This document shows positions 6,683 to 13,996 of a DNA stretch of 37,542 nt, one piece after another (the stretch's first letter is position 1; each line of letters opens with the position of its first letter). The position numbers were made by a program, and so were the translations under genes. The notes beneath the pieces were generated by a model. The model had not been told where the DNA came from. It saw only the letters and a list, made by a program, of their open reading frames with translations, and did no database searches. The stretch is from Candidatus Bathyarchaeota archaeon (GTDB lineage Archaea; Thermoproteota; Bathyarchaeia; TCS64): the NCBI GenBank assembly GCA_020346605.1, contig CP070784.1, forward strand, positions 1,154,788-1,192,329, written 5' to 3'.

Positions 6683-8768
6683 CGGCTGGCTCCTCGACGT
6701 CGCCTTCGCGGAGGACAGGGCCCACCTCTGGGTCAGGGACCCCAACAGGGGCAGGGTTAAGCTCCGCGACAGGTACAACCCCGAGTTCTACGCCGCGCCC
6801 GACGGGATGGACGCCGCGAGGCTCAGGGACCTCTTGGAGGAGCACAACAACATCAAGAGCGTCTCGGTGGAGCGCCGCGCCGCCTCCATCGGCGCCCCCG
6901 ACGAGGTCGACGTGGTCCGCATCCGGGCCGACCGCATCGAGAACTACCGACGCCTCCACAGGGAGGTGGAAAGGATGCCCGGCGTCGCCGAGACCTACGA
7001 CGCCGACATAGAGCACGAGCTCAAGTACCTCTGCGACAGGGGCCTCGCCCCCATGGATAGGGTCAGGATCGAGGCCGACAGCCAGAGGTGGATCAGGTCC
7101 ATCGCGCCGGCGCCCCGGGGCCTCGAGATCGAGCCGCCGCCCCTCGTCCTCCTCCCCTTCGGGATGAAGCTCCGGGGCGACGAGGGCAGGATAATCACCT
7201 TCGACGAGTACCTGGAGGAGGAGTACGCCTTCAGGGGCGCCACCAGGACCATCCTCAGGGACTTCCTCGACCACTTCGCCGACCTCGACCCCGATCTGGT
7301 CGCCTGCAGGGACGTCGACCTCCACGACGCACTCAACCTCGCCAGGCTCCTCGGACTGCGCCGCTTCGGCAGGGTCACGAGGAACGGCCCAGAGCTCTGG
7401 GGCGGCAGGAGCCACGTCAACCTCTCCACCTACGGGCGCCTCAGCCTCGCCGGCCTCGTGGAGCGGGTGCAGTACACCAAGCTCCCCGCCAAGCTCTCCG
7501 TCGAGTGGGGCGCCGGCCGCGCCATAGAGAGCCGGCAGTGCTACGAGGCCCGGCGCCGCGGGATAATGCTCCGCAACCGGAACGGCTTCCAGCCGGTGAT
7601 GACCCTGAAGGAGCTGATGGAGAGGGACCACGGCGGCCTCATCTTCGCCCCGGACGTGGGGCTCCACGGGAACGTCGCCGCCCTCGACTTTGAGAGCATG
7701 TTCCCCAACCTCATCGTCCGCAGGAACATCAGCTACGAGAACGTCAGGGGCGCCAAGGACGGGGAGGGGTTCATGGTGGACTTCACCCGCGAGACCCTGG
7801 ACCGCCGCCTCCACTTCAAGCACCTCAGGCGCACCCTCCCCCGGGACGGCCAGGAGTGGCGGTGGTGCGAGGGCCGGCAGCTGGCGCTGAAGGAGATACT
7901 GTTCTGCACCTACGGGTACAGCGGATGCTGGGCCAACAGGTTCGGCAACTTCGACACCTTCACCGAGATCAACGTGGTCGCCCGGCGCAACCTGGTGGAG
8001 AGCATGAACATCGCACGGGCAGGGGGCTTCAGGACCATTTACGGAAACAACGATAGCCTCTTCCTTAAGCGACAGGGGGCAACGCGAGGCGACTACGACG
8101 CCCTGGCACGGAGGATCGCCGCCCACGTCGGCCTCCCCATGGCCGTCGAGAACCACTTCAGGTTCCTGGTGCTGCTTCCCCAGAAAGGGGAACGAGAGTT
8201 CGGCGCCATCAACAGGTACTACGGGGTCACCTTCGACGGCGACGTCGTATGCAGGGGCATCGAGCTCCGCCGACGGGACACCGCCCCCTACGTCGCACGG
8301 ACCCAGATGGAGGCCATCCGAGCGCTGCTGGGCTGCAGCGACGCCGGCGAGGTGCGCGCCCTGGGGGTGAGGAGGGCCCTCCGGGTCATCGACGACGCCT
8401 GCCTCCGCCTCCGCAGGGGCGACGTCCCCGCCGAGGAGCTCAGGGTCTCCACCGCCCTCAGGCGGGAGCCCCGGGAGTACAAGGCCCGGCTCCCCCACGT
8501 CGCCGCGGCAGAGGCCCTCGGCATGACAGGGAGGAGGATGGAGGCCGGCACACTGGTGGACTACGTCTACGTCGACGCCGGCCACAGCAACCCCTTCCGC
8601 CGGGTGAGGCCCGCCTCCTACGGGGACGAGGTCGACGCCGAGAAGTACTGCCAGCTCGTCAGGGAGGCGGGGCGCAGCATCCTCATGCCCTTCGAGGCCG
8701 AGGTCAACGCCATCGAAGCGGAGGCGCGGCCCAAGACGCCGCTGCTCGACGCGTTCTTCGGGGGATGA
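6672..8768 (+). CDS. polB2: Divergent B-family DNA polymerase, PolB2 type
   Basis: A 698-residue family B polymerase. Motif A is ALDFESMFPN (337-346) with Asp339. Motif B is RQLALKEILFCTYGYSG (402-418), keeping the Lys and Tyr-Gly but lacking the usual Asn. Motif C reads IYGNNDSLF (456-464) instead of YGDTDS, so the first aspartate is Asn and the second (Asp461) is kept. The thumb motif REYKARLPHVAAA (601-613) and following strands are normal. In the exonuclease region (about 140-230) I cannot find the acidic Exo I-III residues, so proofreading is probably lost. In RB69 polymerase, as I recall, the motif A Asp and the second motif C Asp are the essential metal ligands, so this enzyme may still be active. 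GTG start at 6672 overlaps the upstream gene. The C terminus, TPLLDAFF, resembles a PCNA-interacting box. The likely role is damage-tolerant synthesis. Confidence 0.88.
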   Translation: MKVDGWLLDVAFAEDRAHLWVRDPNRGRVKLRDRYNPEFYAAPDGMDAARLRDLLEEHNNIKSVSVERRAASIGAPDEVDVVRIRADRIENYRRLHREVERMPGVAETYDADIEHELKYLCDRGLAPMDRVRIEADSQRWIRSIAPAPRGLEIEPPPLVLLPFGMKLRGDEGRIITFDEYLEEEYAFRGATRTILRDFLDHFADLDPDLVACRDVDLHDALNLARLLGLRRFGRVTRNGPELWGGRSHVNLSTYGRLSLAGLVERVQYTKLPAKLSVEWGAGRAIESRQCYEARRRGIMLRNRNGFQPVMTLKELMERDHGGLIFAPDVGLHGNVAALDFESMFPNLIVRRNISYENVRGAKDGEGFMVDFTRETLDRRLHFKHLRRTLPRDGQEWRWCEGRQLALKEILFCTYGYSGCWANRFGNFDTFTEINVVARRNLVESMNIARAGGFRTIYGNNDSLFLKRQGATRGDYDALARRIAAHVGLPMAVENHFRFLVLLPQKGEREFGAINRYYGVTFDGDVVCRGIELRRRDTAPYVARTQMEAIRALLGCSDAGEVRALGVRRALRVIDDACLRLRRGDVPAEELRVSTALRREPREYKARLPHVAAAEALGMTGRRMEAGTLVDYVYVDAGHSNPFRRVRPASYGDEVDAEKYCQLVREAGRSILMPFEAEVNAIEAEARPKTPLLDAFFGG

Positions 8769-8772
8769 CCCC

Positions 8773-9378
8773 GTGGTCGAGTCGGCGCTCCACGGCTTCC
8801 TGAAGGTGGTGGGCAAGGCCTTCCTGCTGAACCAGGGCTGCTTCCTGGTGGACACGGAGGTCTCCCTCAGCAGGTTCGGACAGACCCGCCTCTACGACCT
8901 TGACGGACACCACGTCATCGACGTATGCGGCGTCGGGGAGAGGTTCAAAAAAGTGAGGGGAAGGCCCAATGGAGAGGGACCGGGAAGCTACGAGGTGGCG
9001 GAGAACGTCCTCAGGGGCGTCGAGGTGAAGGTCTCCCGCTCGGACTTCAGAAACGGCTTCGTCTGCACCGGGTGTAACTACAACTACCTGCTCACGCCGA
9101 TGAGGCTAGTGACCCCCTGGGAGGTGCCCCGAGGCGTCGGCCTCGTGGAGTACAACAGGCACAAGTTCGACGTCGAGCTGGCTGAGGAGGACCGGCTCTC
9201 CTTCAGGGGGCTCAGGGTCGTGAAGAATCCCTCCTTCAGGAGCATAGGTAGGTACCAAGTGGACAGCGCCACATCCTTCATGATCCGGAGGTCCATGACA
9301 GAGGGCCTTGAGGACGCCCTGGGGGAGCTCAGGCAGGCAGAGCAGGATCTGGCCTCCGGATCAGAGAAAAGGATTTGA
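8773..9378 (+). CDS. MmcB-like PD-(D/E)XK nuclease
   Basis: A 201-residue protein with a restriction-endonuclease-like core: a first acidic position in HVIDVCGVG (47-55, Asp50), and VEVKVSRSDF (83-92) carrying the Glu84-x-Lys86 signature followed by the SRxDF continuation that I associate with MmcB and related MmcB/DUF2161-like nucleases. A short Cys-containing segment (VCTGCNYNYLL, 97-107) follows. MmcB is known from Caulobacter as a factor needed for resistance to DNA cross-linking and linked to mutagenic repair. The GTG start lies four bases after the polymerase stop, so it belongs to the same transcript. It should cut or process damaged DNA ahead of the polymerase, but substrate is inferred. 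The last 30 residues are charged and probably helical. Confidence 0.65.
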   Translation: MVESALHGFLKVVGKAFLLNQGCFLVDTEVSLSRFGQTRLYDLDGHHVIDVCGVGERFKKVRGRPNGEGPGSYEVAENVLRGVEVKVSRSDFRNGFVCTGCNYNYLLTPMRLVTPWEVPRGVGLVEYNRHKFDVELAEEDRLSFRGLRVVKNPSFRSIGRYQVDSATSFMIRRSMTEGLEDALGELRQAEQDLASGSEKRI

Positions 9379-9418
9379 GGGCAGCACAAGCACGTTTACA
9401 GGCTAGACCTTGGGAGAG

Positions 9419-10297
9419 ATGATCCCGGTGGCCTCATCCCAGGGGGTCACCGTCTACTGCCCCGCTGAGGGCAAGTTCTCCTTCTTCAACAGCCTCTACC
9501 CCGCCCACCGCCTCTTCACGGGGATAGACGTCTATCCCGAGAGAGGGTTCGGCGACCTCACGCCCTCACCGATCGAGGGCAAGGTGACGCTAATCAGGAA
9601 GGTAAAGTGCCCACGGGGGAGGGGCTTCAGGGATCACGGATACGATGTCGTCACGTTGCTAATGAGCACGGAGAACCCCGACAGGATGATCAAGGTCCTC
9701 CACGTGGAGCCCTCCGTCGAGCGCGGGGAGGAGCTGGAGCCGGGCCAGGAGCTGGGCACCCTAATCCGATCCGGGTACTACGGCTACGCCACCCACCCCC
9801 ATGTACACGTTGAAATACGTGAGCCCTCCGACCCGCTACGCGCCAGAGGCGGCCACACCATACGGAGGCTGATCAACGTAACTCCCCAGAAGCCCCTCGA
9901 TGAGCTGAGGGGGACGGTGACCAAGAACCTACCGGAGTACACCCTAGTCAGGTTCGAGGATGTGCGTGGCTGGGGCCTCCCCGGCTTCGTCGGAGGAGTT
10001 CCGGGGTTGCTGGACGGGGGCATTCCTTACTACGGGTGGCTGGGAGCTCACACAGAGGAGCCTCCAAGGGGAAACGAGGTGAGGCTCTGCGGCAGAACCA
10101 TAGCCGAGATCAGTGAGACGCGGGACGGTACCTGCGTCGCGAAGTGCACGAATTTCAAGTTCGCCATCGACGGCACATCCGTCGGGCTGTCCCTCTACCT
10201 TCACCCCAGATCTAGGCCCGAGGTCGTGGTTGTCCCGCCACGTCTCAAAGGGCTCCTGATTGAGGAGAGCAGCGAGATCTCTATCACAATAGGATAA
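9419..10297 (+). CDS. M23/LytM-fold (peptidase-like) protein
   Basis: A 292-residue protein whose first 135 residues match the M23 (LytM, lysostaphin-type) fold: HRLFTGIDVY (30-39) where the family has HxGxD, then KVLHVEPSVERGEEL and LEPGQELG (about 92-113), the usual YAHL...VkxGqxIG block, and HPHVHVEIRE (126-135), equivalent to GPHLHFEVR with His128/His130. The first zinc histidine is not in its normal place (His30 is four residues before Gly rather than two), so zinc binding is uncertain. The C-terminal half is unassigned. There is no signal peptide. Archaea lack peptidoglycan, so the substrate is unknown. I chose ATG 9419 over TTG 9410 because GTTTACA at 9394-9400 sits at TATA distance, giving a leaderless start. 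Confidence 0.6.
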   Translation: MIPVASSQGVTVYCPAEGKFSFFNSLYPAHRLFTGIDVYPERGFGDLTPSPIEGKVTLIRKVKCPRGRGFRDHGYDVVTLLMSTENPDRMIKVLHVEPSVERGEELEPGQELGTLIRSGYYGYATHPHVHVEIREPSDPLRARGGHTIRRLINVTPQKPLDELRGTVTKNLPEYTLVRFEDVRGWGLPGFVGGVPGLLDGGIPYYGWLGAHTEEPPRGNEVRLCGRTIAEISETRDGTCVAKCTNFKFAIDGTSVGLSLYLHPRSRPEVVVVPPRLKGLLIEESSEISITIG

Positions 10298-10334
10298 TAC
10301 AGTCTTTTTGAGACATCTCTGGTGAATAGAGGAG

Positions 10335-11201
10335 CTAAGAATCCTGCGTCTTGGCCTGCGCCCTGCCGACAGCCTTCGCTAGGCTCACGGCCTGCGCGTT
10401 CACCTTCGCGACCAGTTCCGACGCCGTCTCCGAGGTCAGGTAGGACGCCTCGATGGCCACGTTCCTGGCGTTCTGCATCGCCATGGAGAGCAGTGTCGCT
10501 ACGGTTGCCGAAGTGGGGTACGCAGCCTTGAGGGCGACCTGGAAGGCGTCGCTGGATGCCCTTGCGAGCTGCGTGCTGTAGGCGTCCGTGTCGAGGAGGA
10601 GGTCCTCCCGTGGGATGACAACGCCGTTCTCGTAGATGGCCTTGATCTCGAGCCCCATCTCGGAGGCCCGTATTCCGAGGCGTTGGAGCAGGTCTGCGAG
10701 GTCGGCTGAGATCTCGTCCCCTGCCCTGGCGACCTCGGTGTCCTGGACGACCCAGACGTTCCCGGACTCGATGCGTGTCCTGATGCCCAGGCCCCCGAAC
10801 TTGCTGATGATGGGCCCCGGGGAGAGGCCTGTGTTCCCTGCGGATACGACCAGATCGTCGAGGGCGATGTCCCCTGCCTTGGCGAAGACCCTGACCTTGT
10901 TCCCGTGGAGGGTCATCGCCAGCTTGAAGGGGTTACCGTTGGAGAAGATGTAGACGTTCTGACCCTTGACACTGGTCATGAACTCCTCGAAGCCCTCCAA
11001 GGCCGCCTTCTCCATGGCGAACCTCATCAGTGTATTCTTGATCCCCTTGATGACGACTTGGCCACGGAGTTGCTTCCTGAGGTCCTGGAGCATGCCGCTC
11101 CCCACCTTGTTCAGGTCGGCGGCTCCGATGATCTCGTAGTCACCGAGGAGCTTCGCCGTGTCATCGACGATTCCGAGCTTCTCCGCTGAGACCTGCGACA
11201 C
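10335..11201 (-). CDS. rpl10: Large-subunit ribosomal protein L10 (P0/uL10)
   Basis: The base of the ribosomal stalk, binding 23S rRNA next to L11 and carrying L12/P1 dimers. The 288 residues show the rRNA-binding N-terminal domain (IKGIKNTLMRFAMEKA) and the P0 insertion (PGPIISKFGGLGI). The C terminus ends in a helical L12-binding region (…AKAVGRAQAKTQDS) and lacks the acidic, GLxxLFG-type tail seen on many archaeal P0 proteins. It starts with GTG at 11201. A GAGGTGG Shine-Dalgarno overlaps the L1 stop codon, so L1 and L10 translation are coupled. It is the last gene of the Spt5-L11-L1-L10 operon; L12 is not next to it but at 24944. Confidence 0.95.
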   Translation of the reverse strand: MSQVSAEKLGIVDDTAKLLGDYEIIGAADLNKVGSGMLQDLRKQLRGQVVIKGIKNTLMRFAMEKAALEGFEEFMTSVKGQNVYIFSNGNPFKLAMTLHGNKVRVFAKAGDIALDDLVVSAGNTGLSPGPIISKFGGLGIRTRIESGNVWVVQDTEVARAGDEISADLADLLQRLGIRASEMGLEIKAIYENGVVIPREDLLLDTDAYSTQLARASSDAFQVALKAAYPTSATVATLLSMAMQNARNVAIEASYLTSETASELVAKVNAQAVSLAKAVGRAQAKTQDS

Positions 11202-11210
11202 ATCACCACC

Positions 11211-11855
11211 TCACAGCAGCTTAACGGCGGATCCCATCGTCAGCTTGACGTAGATGGACCCAATGTTGTTCGCGCCCCTCTTCAGGGCTCCGACGAGGTT
11301 CGAGAGGACGGCATCGATGTTGCTGGCGAGGTCCTCATCGGACATGGACTCCTTCCCCACGAGGCACTTGACGAAAGGCCTCTCACGGCTCCGGAGGATG
11401 ACGACCCTCCTCTCCCTCTCAAGGATTGTGTCGATGGGCGCCTGCGGGGGCACCGGCGTCGGCATCTTGCCCCTAGGGCCCAGGATCGGACCCGCCACGC
11501 GGCCGACGGTCGGCATCAGCGGCGCCTCGGCGACGAAGATGTCGTAGTCTTTCAGCCGTCTTTTGGCCGCCTTCCTGTCGGAGGCGAGTTCGTTGAGCTC
11601 CGCGGGCTCGACGACGCTGTCAGCGCCCGCCCTCCTAGCTCTCAGCGCGAGGTCTCCAGAGGCGAAGACCAGCACTTTCTGGCCGCCGACGCCGTTGGGC
11701 ACGGAGACCCTGAGATTGACCCTGTTGTCGGGCTGCCTCATGTCGAGATCCCTGAGGTTGACTGTGAGGTCCACTGACTGCTCGAAGCCCCTCTCGGGGG
11801 ACGACTCCCTCGCACTCGCGAGGGCTTCCATGATCTTCTCCCTCGGGACCGACAT
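11211..11855 (-). CDS. rpl1: Large-subunit ribosomal protein L1 (uL1)
   Basis: A 214-residue L1, forming the mobile stalk at the ribosomal E site. Typical segments are FASGDLALRARRAGAD, the core AEAPLMPTVGRVAGPILGPR with GKMP, and the C-terminal NIGSIYVKLTMGSAVKLL. ATG start at 11855, preceded by GGGTG at Shine-Dalgarno distance. It lies 42 bases after L11 with a possible promoter of its own in that gap, and nine bases before L10. In some archaea L1 represses its own operon by binding a mimic of its rRNA site; I looked but cannot confirm such a site by eye. Confidence 0.95.
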   Translation of the reverse strand: MSVPREKIMEALASARESSPERGFEQSVDLTVNLRDLDMRQPDNRVNLRVSVPNGVGGQKVLVFASGDLALRARRAGADSVVEPAELNELASDRKAAKRRLKDYDIFVAEAPLMPTVGRVAGPILGPRGKMPTPVPPQAPIDTILERERRVVILRSRERPFVKCLVGKESMSDEDLASNIDAVLSNLVGALKRGANNIGSIYVKLTMGSAVKLL

Positions 11856-11886
11856 CTCAAAGCACCCTTGACTTCACCCTGAGCCT

Positions 11887-11896
11887 CATATTAAAC
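11887..11896 (-). promoter_or_regulatory. Possible internal TATA box ahead of L1
   Basis: Read on the minus strand, GTTTAATATG lies in the 42-base gap between L11 and L1, about 32-41 bases upstream of the L1 ATG. Expected start of transcription is about nine bases before the ATG. It stands out as A/T-rich in GC-rich surroundings. Confidence 0.4.
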
Positions 11897-11897
11897 T

Positions 11898-12386
11898 TTA
11901 TGCGGCCTCCGTGAGCACGGAGTCGTACTCGCCCGCCAATATCAGGGACTGGACCTCCATTGCTGGATGGTCGTCCACTGTGATCCCTATGCTCTGGCAG
12001 CTCCCAACGATCTCCTTGACCGCGGATTTTAGCGTAGAGGCGAGGATGCCGTCCCGCTTCCTGCGGGCGATGTTCATCACCTGTTCGAACGTGAGGTTGC
12101 CGACGTACTCGGTGTTGGGGGTCGGGGAGCCCTTAGCTATGCCAATGGCTTGGGTGATGAGCGCGAACGTGGAGAGCATCCCCACCTTGACCTTGTGCTC
12201 CTTGGTATCCGTGTCGATAGTGACGTCGACGGGCACGGGGACGCCCTTGTACTCTGCGGTCATCTCGTTGATGGTGGCGACCACCGACATGATGTTGACT
12301 CCGAGCGGCCCCAGGGCTGGCCCTATGGGTGGTCCGCCGGTCGCCTCGCCGCCGTTGACGATGAAGTTGAATGTTCTCTCTACCAT
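11898..12386 (-). CDS. rpl11: Large-subunit ribosomal protein L11 (uL11)
   Basis: A 162-residue archaeal L11, which with L10 forms the GTPase-associated centre. The N-terminal GGEATGGPPIGPALGPLG (12-29) is the diagnostic proline/glycine stretch, and the C-terminal rRNA-binding domain contains LTFEQVMNIARRKRDG and VGSCQSIGITVDDHP. ATG start at 12386, four bases after the Spt5 stop, in the classic archaeal order Spt5-L11-L1-L10. Confidence 0.96.
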   Translation of the reverse strand: MVERTFNFIVNGGEATGGPPIGPALGPLGVNIMSVVATINEMTAEYKGVPVPVDVTIDTDTKEHKVKVGMLSTFALITQAIGIAKGSPTPNTEYVGNLTFEQVMNIARRKRDGILASTLKSAVKEIVGSCQSIGITVDDHPAMEVQSLILAGEYDSVLTEAA

Positions 12387-12390
12387 GGAT

Positions 12391-12852
12391 CTAAACTCCC
12401 TTGACTTCCCGGACGTAGTCCGCGTGGACGGTGATGGGTAACGTGAACGCCGCCTCTAGTATCTCCACAGTGACCTCCTCCTTGGAGGCGTCCACCCTCA
12501 CCACCTTTGCCTGCATCCCCTTGAAAGGCCCAGCGATGACCTCCACCAGTACGCCGACCTCCAGCCCTTCAACCACCGGCTTGGACTCCAGGTAGTGGTT
12601 GACCTCCATGGGGTTGACGTGGCCGGGTACCCGCTCACGGGTGTGCCTCATCCCTCTGATGAGCTGGTCCACGGCGTGTGGAGCCGAGGACTCGACGATT
12701 ATGTAGCCCCTGAGCTCCGCCGGAGCCAGGATCGCCGCTATGGGCAGCTCTTCAACCTTCGCCTTGTCGGCGAGCATAAGGGCTACGTTCCTTTCCTGAC
12801 CCACGGTGACTTTGATCGCGTAAAGGGATGTTCGGGGCGTCTGTTTGGACAA
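12391..12852 (-). CDS. spt5: Transcription elongation factor Spt5 (NusG family)
   Basis: A 153-residue Spt5 with an NGN domain (about 9-90; YAIKVTVGQERNVA near the start) and a KOW domain (about 95-150; VLVEVIAGPFKGMQAKVVRVD). It clamps RNA polymerase on DNA, together with Spt4 encoded elsewhere, and couples transcription to translation. The start is TTG at 12852; no better ATG exists before the conserved SLYAIKVT strand. A clear TATA box lies upstream, making this the first gene of the Spt5-L11-L1-L10 transcript. In many archaea SecE sits directly before it; here AfpA intervenes. Confidence 0.95.
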   Translation of the reverse strand: MSKQTPRTSLYAIKVTVGQERNVALMLADKAKVEELPIAAILAPAELRGYIIVESSAPHAVDQLIRGMRHTRERVPGHVNPMEVNHYLESKPVVEGLEVGVLVEVIAGPFKGMQAKVVRVDASKEEVTVEILEAAFTLPITVHADYVREVKGV

Positions 12853-12892
12853 ACTGTCACGTCCGGTGCTACGGTAAGAGAAAGGAACGCGG

Positions 12893-12904
12893 TTATTAAT
12901 ATTT
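12893..12904 (-). promoter_or_regulatory. TATA box for the Spt5-L11-L1-L10 operon
   Basis: Minus-strand AAATATTAATAA lies 41-52 bases upstream of the Spt5 start, the most A/T-rich spot in this gap. Transcription should begin near 12871, giving a leader of about 20 bases. Confidence 0.6.
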
Positions 12905-13015
12905 CCCAGAGAAGAGCCAGCACAGAAACCGGGCTAGCAGCAGACCAAAACAGGATATTTGTGCAGAATATCGATCAGCTTGGCCGAGGAACTGGGGATA
13001 CTTCGACATCACTGG

Positions 13016-13579
13016 TTAGAGGGCTTGAGGATCACCCAGCCGTTCGGTGAAAACATCCATTATCTCCTCAGGATTCTCGATGGCTGTGATGCCTTCCATT
13101 ACGGCAAGTTTGGCGACGTTTTCTGCGTCCTCCTTCCTCACCCTGAGCTGCAGCTCCCTTCCGTCCGGGAGCACGGTGACCGTGGTGCCCTCGCGGTAGT
13201 CGACTGGCATGATGTAGACGGGCGTCATAGTCTTCATCGCCTGTATGGCCCCACTGGTTAGCATCGTGTCCGCTATACCGTACGCGAGCTTCGCCACGGT
13301 GTTCGATGTCGCTGGGGCCACGAGGAGTAACACGAACTCTCCGAGCTGGAGCCTGCCAGCCAGGAAGGGGGAGTTAGCGTTCTTCTCGACCCAAACCTTT
13401 CTGAAGCTCTCCCTGAGGTCGTCTAGGACATTGTAGTACTTGGAGACCTGCTCCCCGGCCTTGGAGAGGAATACCTCCGTCTCGAGTTCGTCGCCGTACG
13501 ACTCTTGGACGGCCTTCATGGCCTCAAGGGTCGCTTTCAGCTTGTCCCCGCTTCCTGTTATCCCCCACGCAACCTTCAT
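13016..13579 (-). CDS. afpA: Archaeoflavoprotein AfpA-like FMN protein
   Basis: A 187-residue flavoprotein of the Rossmann-like flavoprotein/UbiX superfamily. The N-terminal MKVAWGITGSGDKL holds the phosphate-binding GxTGSG turn, and LVAPATSNTVAKLAYGIADTML (about 98-119, key residues Pro-Ala-Thr-Ser-Asn-Thr) is the flavin-binding signature; MPVDY near 155 matches the MP stretch of this superfamily. Archaeoglobus AfpA is an FMN electron carrier that takes electrons from ferredoxin, and relatives include dihydromethanopterin reductase. Length and sequence best fit AfpA; a pterin reductase is the main alternative. ATG at 13579 has GAGGA just upstream. It sits between SecE and Spt5, an unusual neighbour for a redox protein. 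Confidence 0.75.
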   Translation of the reverse strand: MKVAWGITGSGDKLKATLEAMKAVQESYGDELETEVFLSKAGEQVSKYYNVLDDLRESFRKVWVEKNANSPFLAGRLQLGEFVLLLVAPATSNTVAKLAYGIADTMLTSGAIQAMKTMTPVYIMPVDYREGTTVTVLPDGRELQLRVRKEDAENVAKLAVMEGITAIENPEEIMDVFTERLGDPQAL

Positions 13580-13750
13580 TCCTCAGGCCCCCTGCAGCCG
13601 CAGGACACAGTTCGGTAATTGGACTCTGGGGCTCCCAAACAACCCAGACCATCTCAGATCTTGCCCGTCGGGAAAGAAAACCTTTTGCGTTCAACGCCTT
13701 GGAAAAGGGTCTCAAACCAGATAGACCAGCTCACCTGGATCAGGAAAGGG

Positions 13751-13758
13751 TTTAATAA
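13751..13758 (+). promoter_or_regulatory. TATA box for the 39-residue membrane ORF
   Basis: TTTAATAA, flanked by GGG and CCC, lies 40-47 bases upstream of the ATG at 13798. Expected transcription start is near 13782, just ahead of the AGGAGG Shine-Dalgarno at 13784-13789. Confidence 0.5.
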
Positions 13759-13797
13759 CCCATCGTGAGTCTACTCGGATGTCAGGAGGACAGACGG

Positions 13798-13917
13798 ATG
13801 GTAGATTCGATCGTTTTCCTAGAGTATGAGTACATTTTCGCCCTTGCAGTGTTCCTGGTGATCGGTCTTATGGGTCTGTTCTACGTTATCTACCCATTCG
13901 ACAAGGATCTCAAGTAG
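13798..13917 (+). CDS. Small single-pass membrane protein, 39 residues
   Basis: A short open frame on the strand opposite to the surrounding superoperon. The protein begins MVDSIVFLEYEY, continues with a hydrophobic helix of about 21 residues (from IFALAVFLVIG to FYVIY, residues 13-33) and ends PFDKDLK. Acidic residues before and basic residues after the helix suggest the N terminus faces out. It has a strong AGGAGG ribosome site nine bases before the ATG and a TATA box at the right distance, so I believe it is expressed. No family is recognised; small subunits of membrane complexes look like this. It is divergent from afpA. Confidence 0.6.
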   Translation: MVDSIVFLEYEYIFALAVFLVIGLMGLFYVIYPFDKDLK

Positions 13918-13996
13918 GGACACAATGCAACCTTAAATCACAGAAAAATCGATTTCTCTGTTCGCCAGAATGGGTACTTAAAAACACTAAAGGTTC

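Noticed and set aside
6672..8768. Polymerase as a pseudogene because of altered motifs
   Set aside because: The frame is intact over 698 codons, start and stop overlap or abut neighbours, and key palm residues and thumb motif are kept, so it is under selection.
6606..8855. Long minus-strand open frame of 749 codons opposite the polymerase
   Set aside because: It mirrors the GC-rich third-position pattern of the polymerase gene, its protein is a low-complexity V/P/G/A/E mix with no motif, and the plus strand has clear polymerase motifs and tight operon spacing.
10322..10531. Plus-strand small ORF opposite the L10 3' end
   Set aside because: Ser/Arg/Pro-rich shadow of the L10 gene with no ribosome site.
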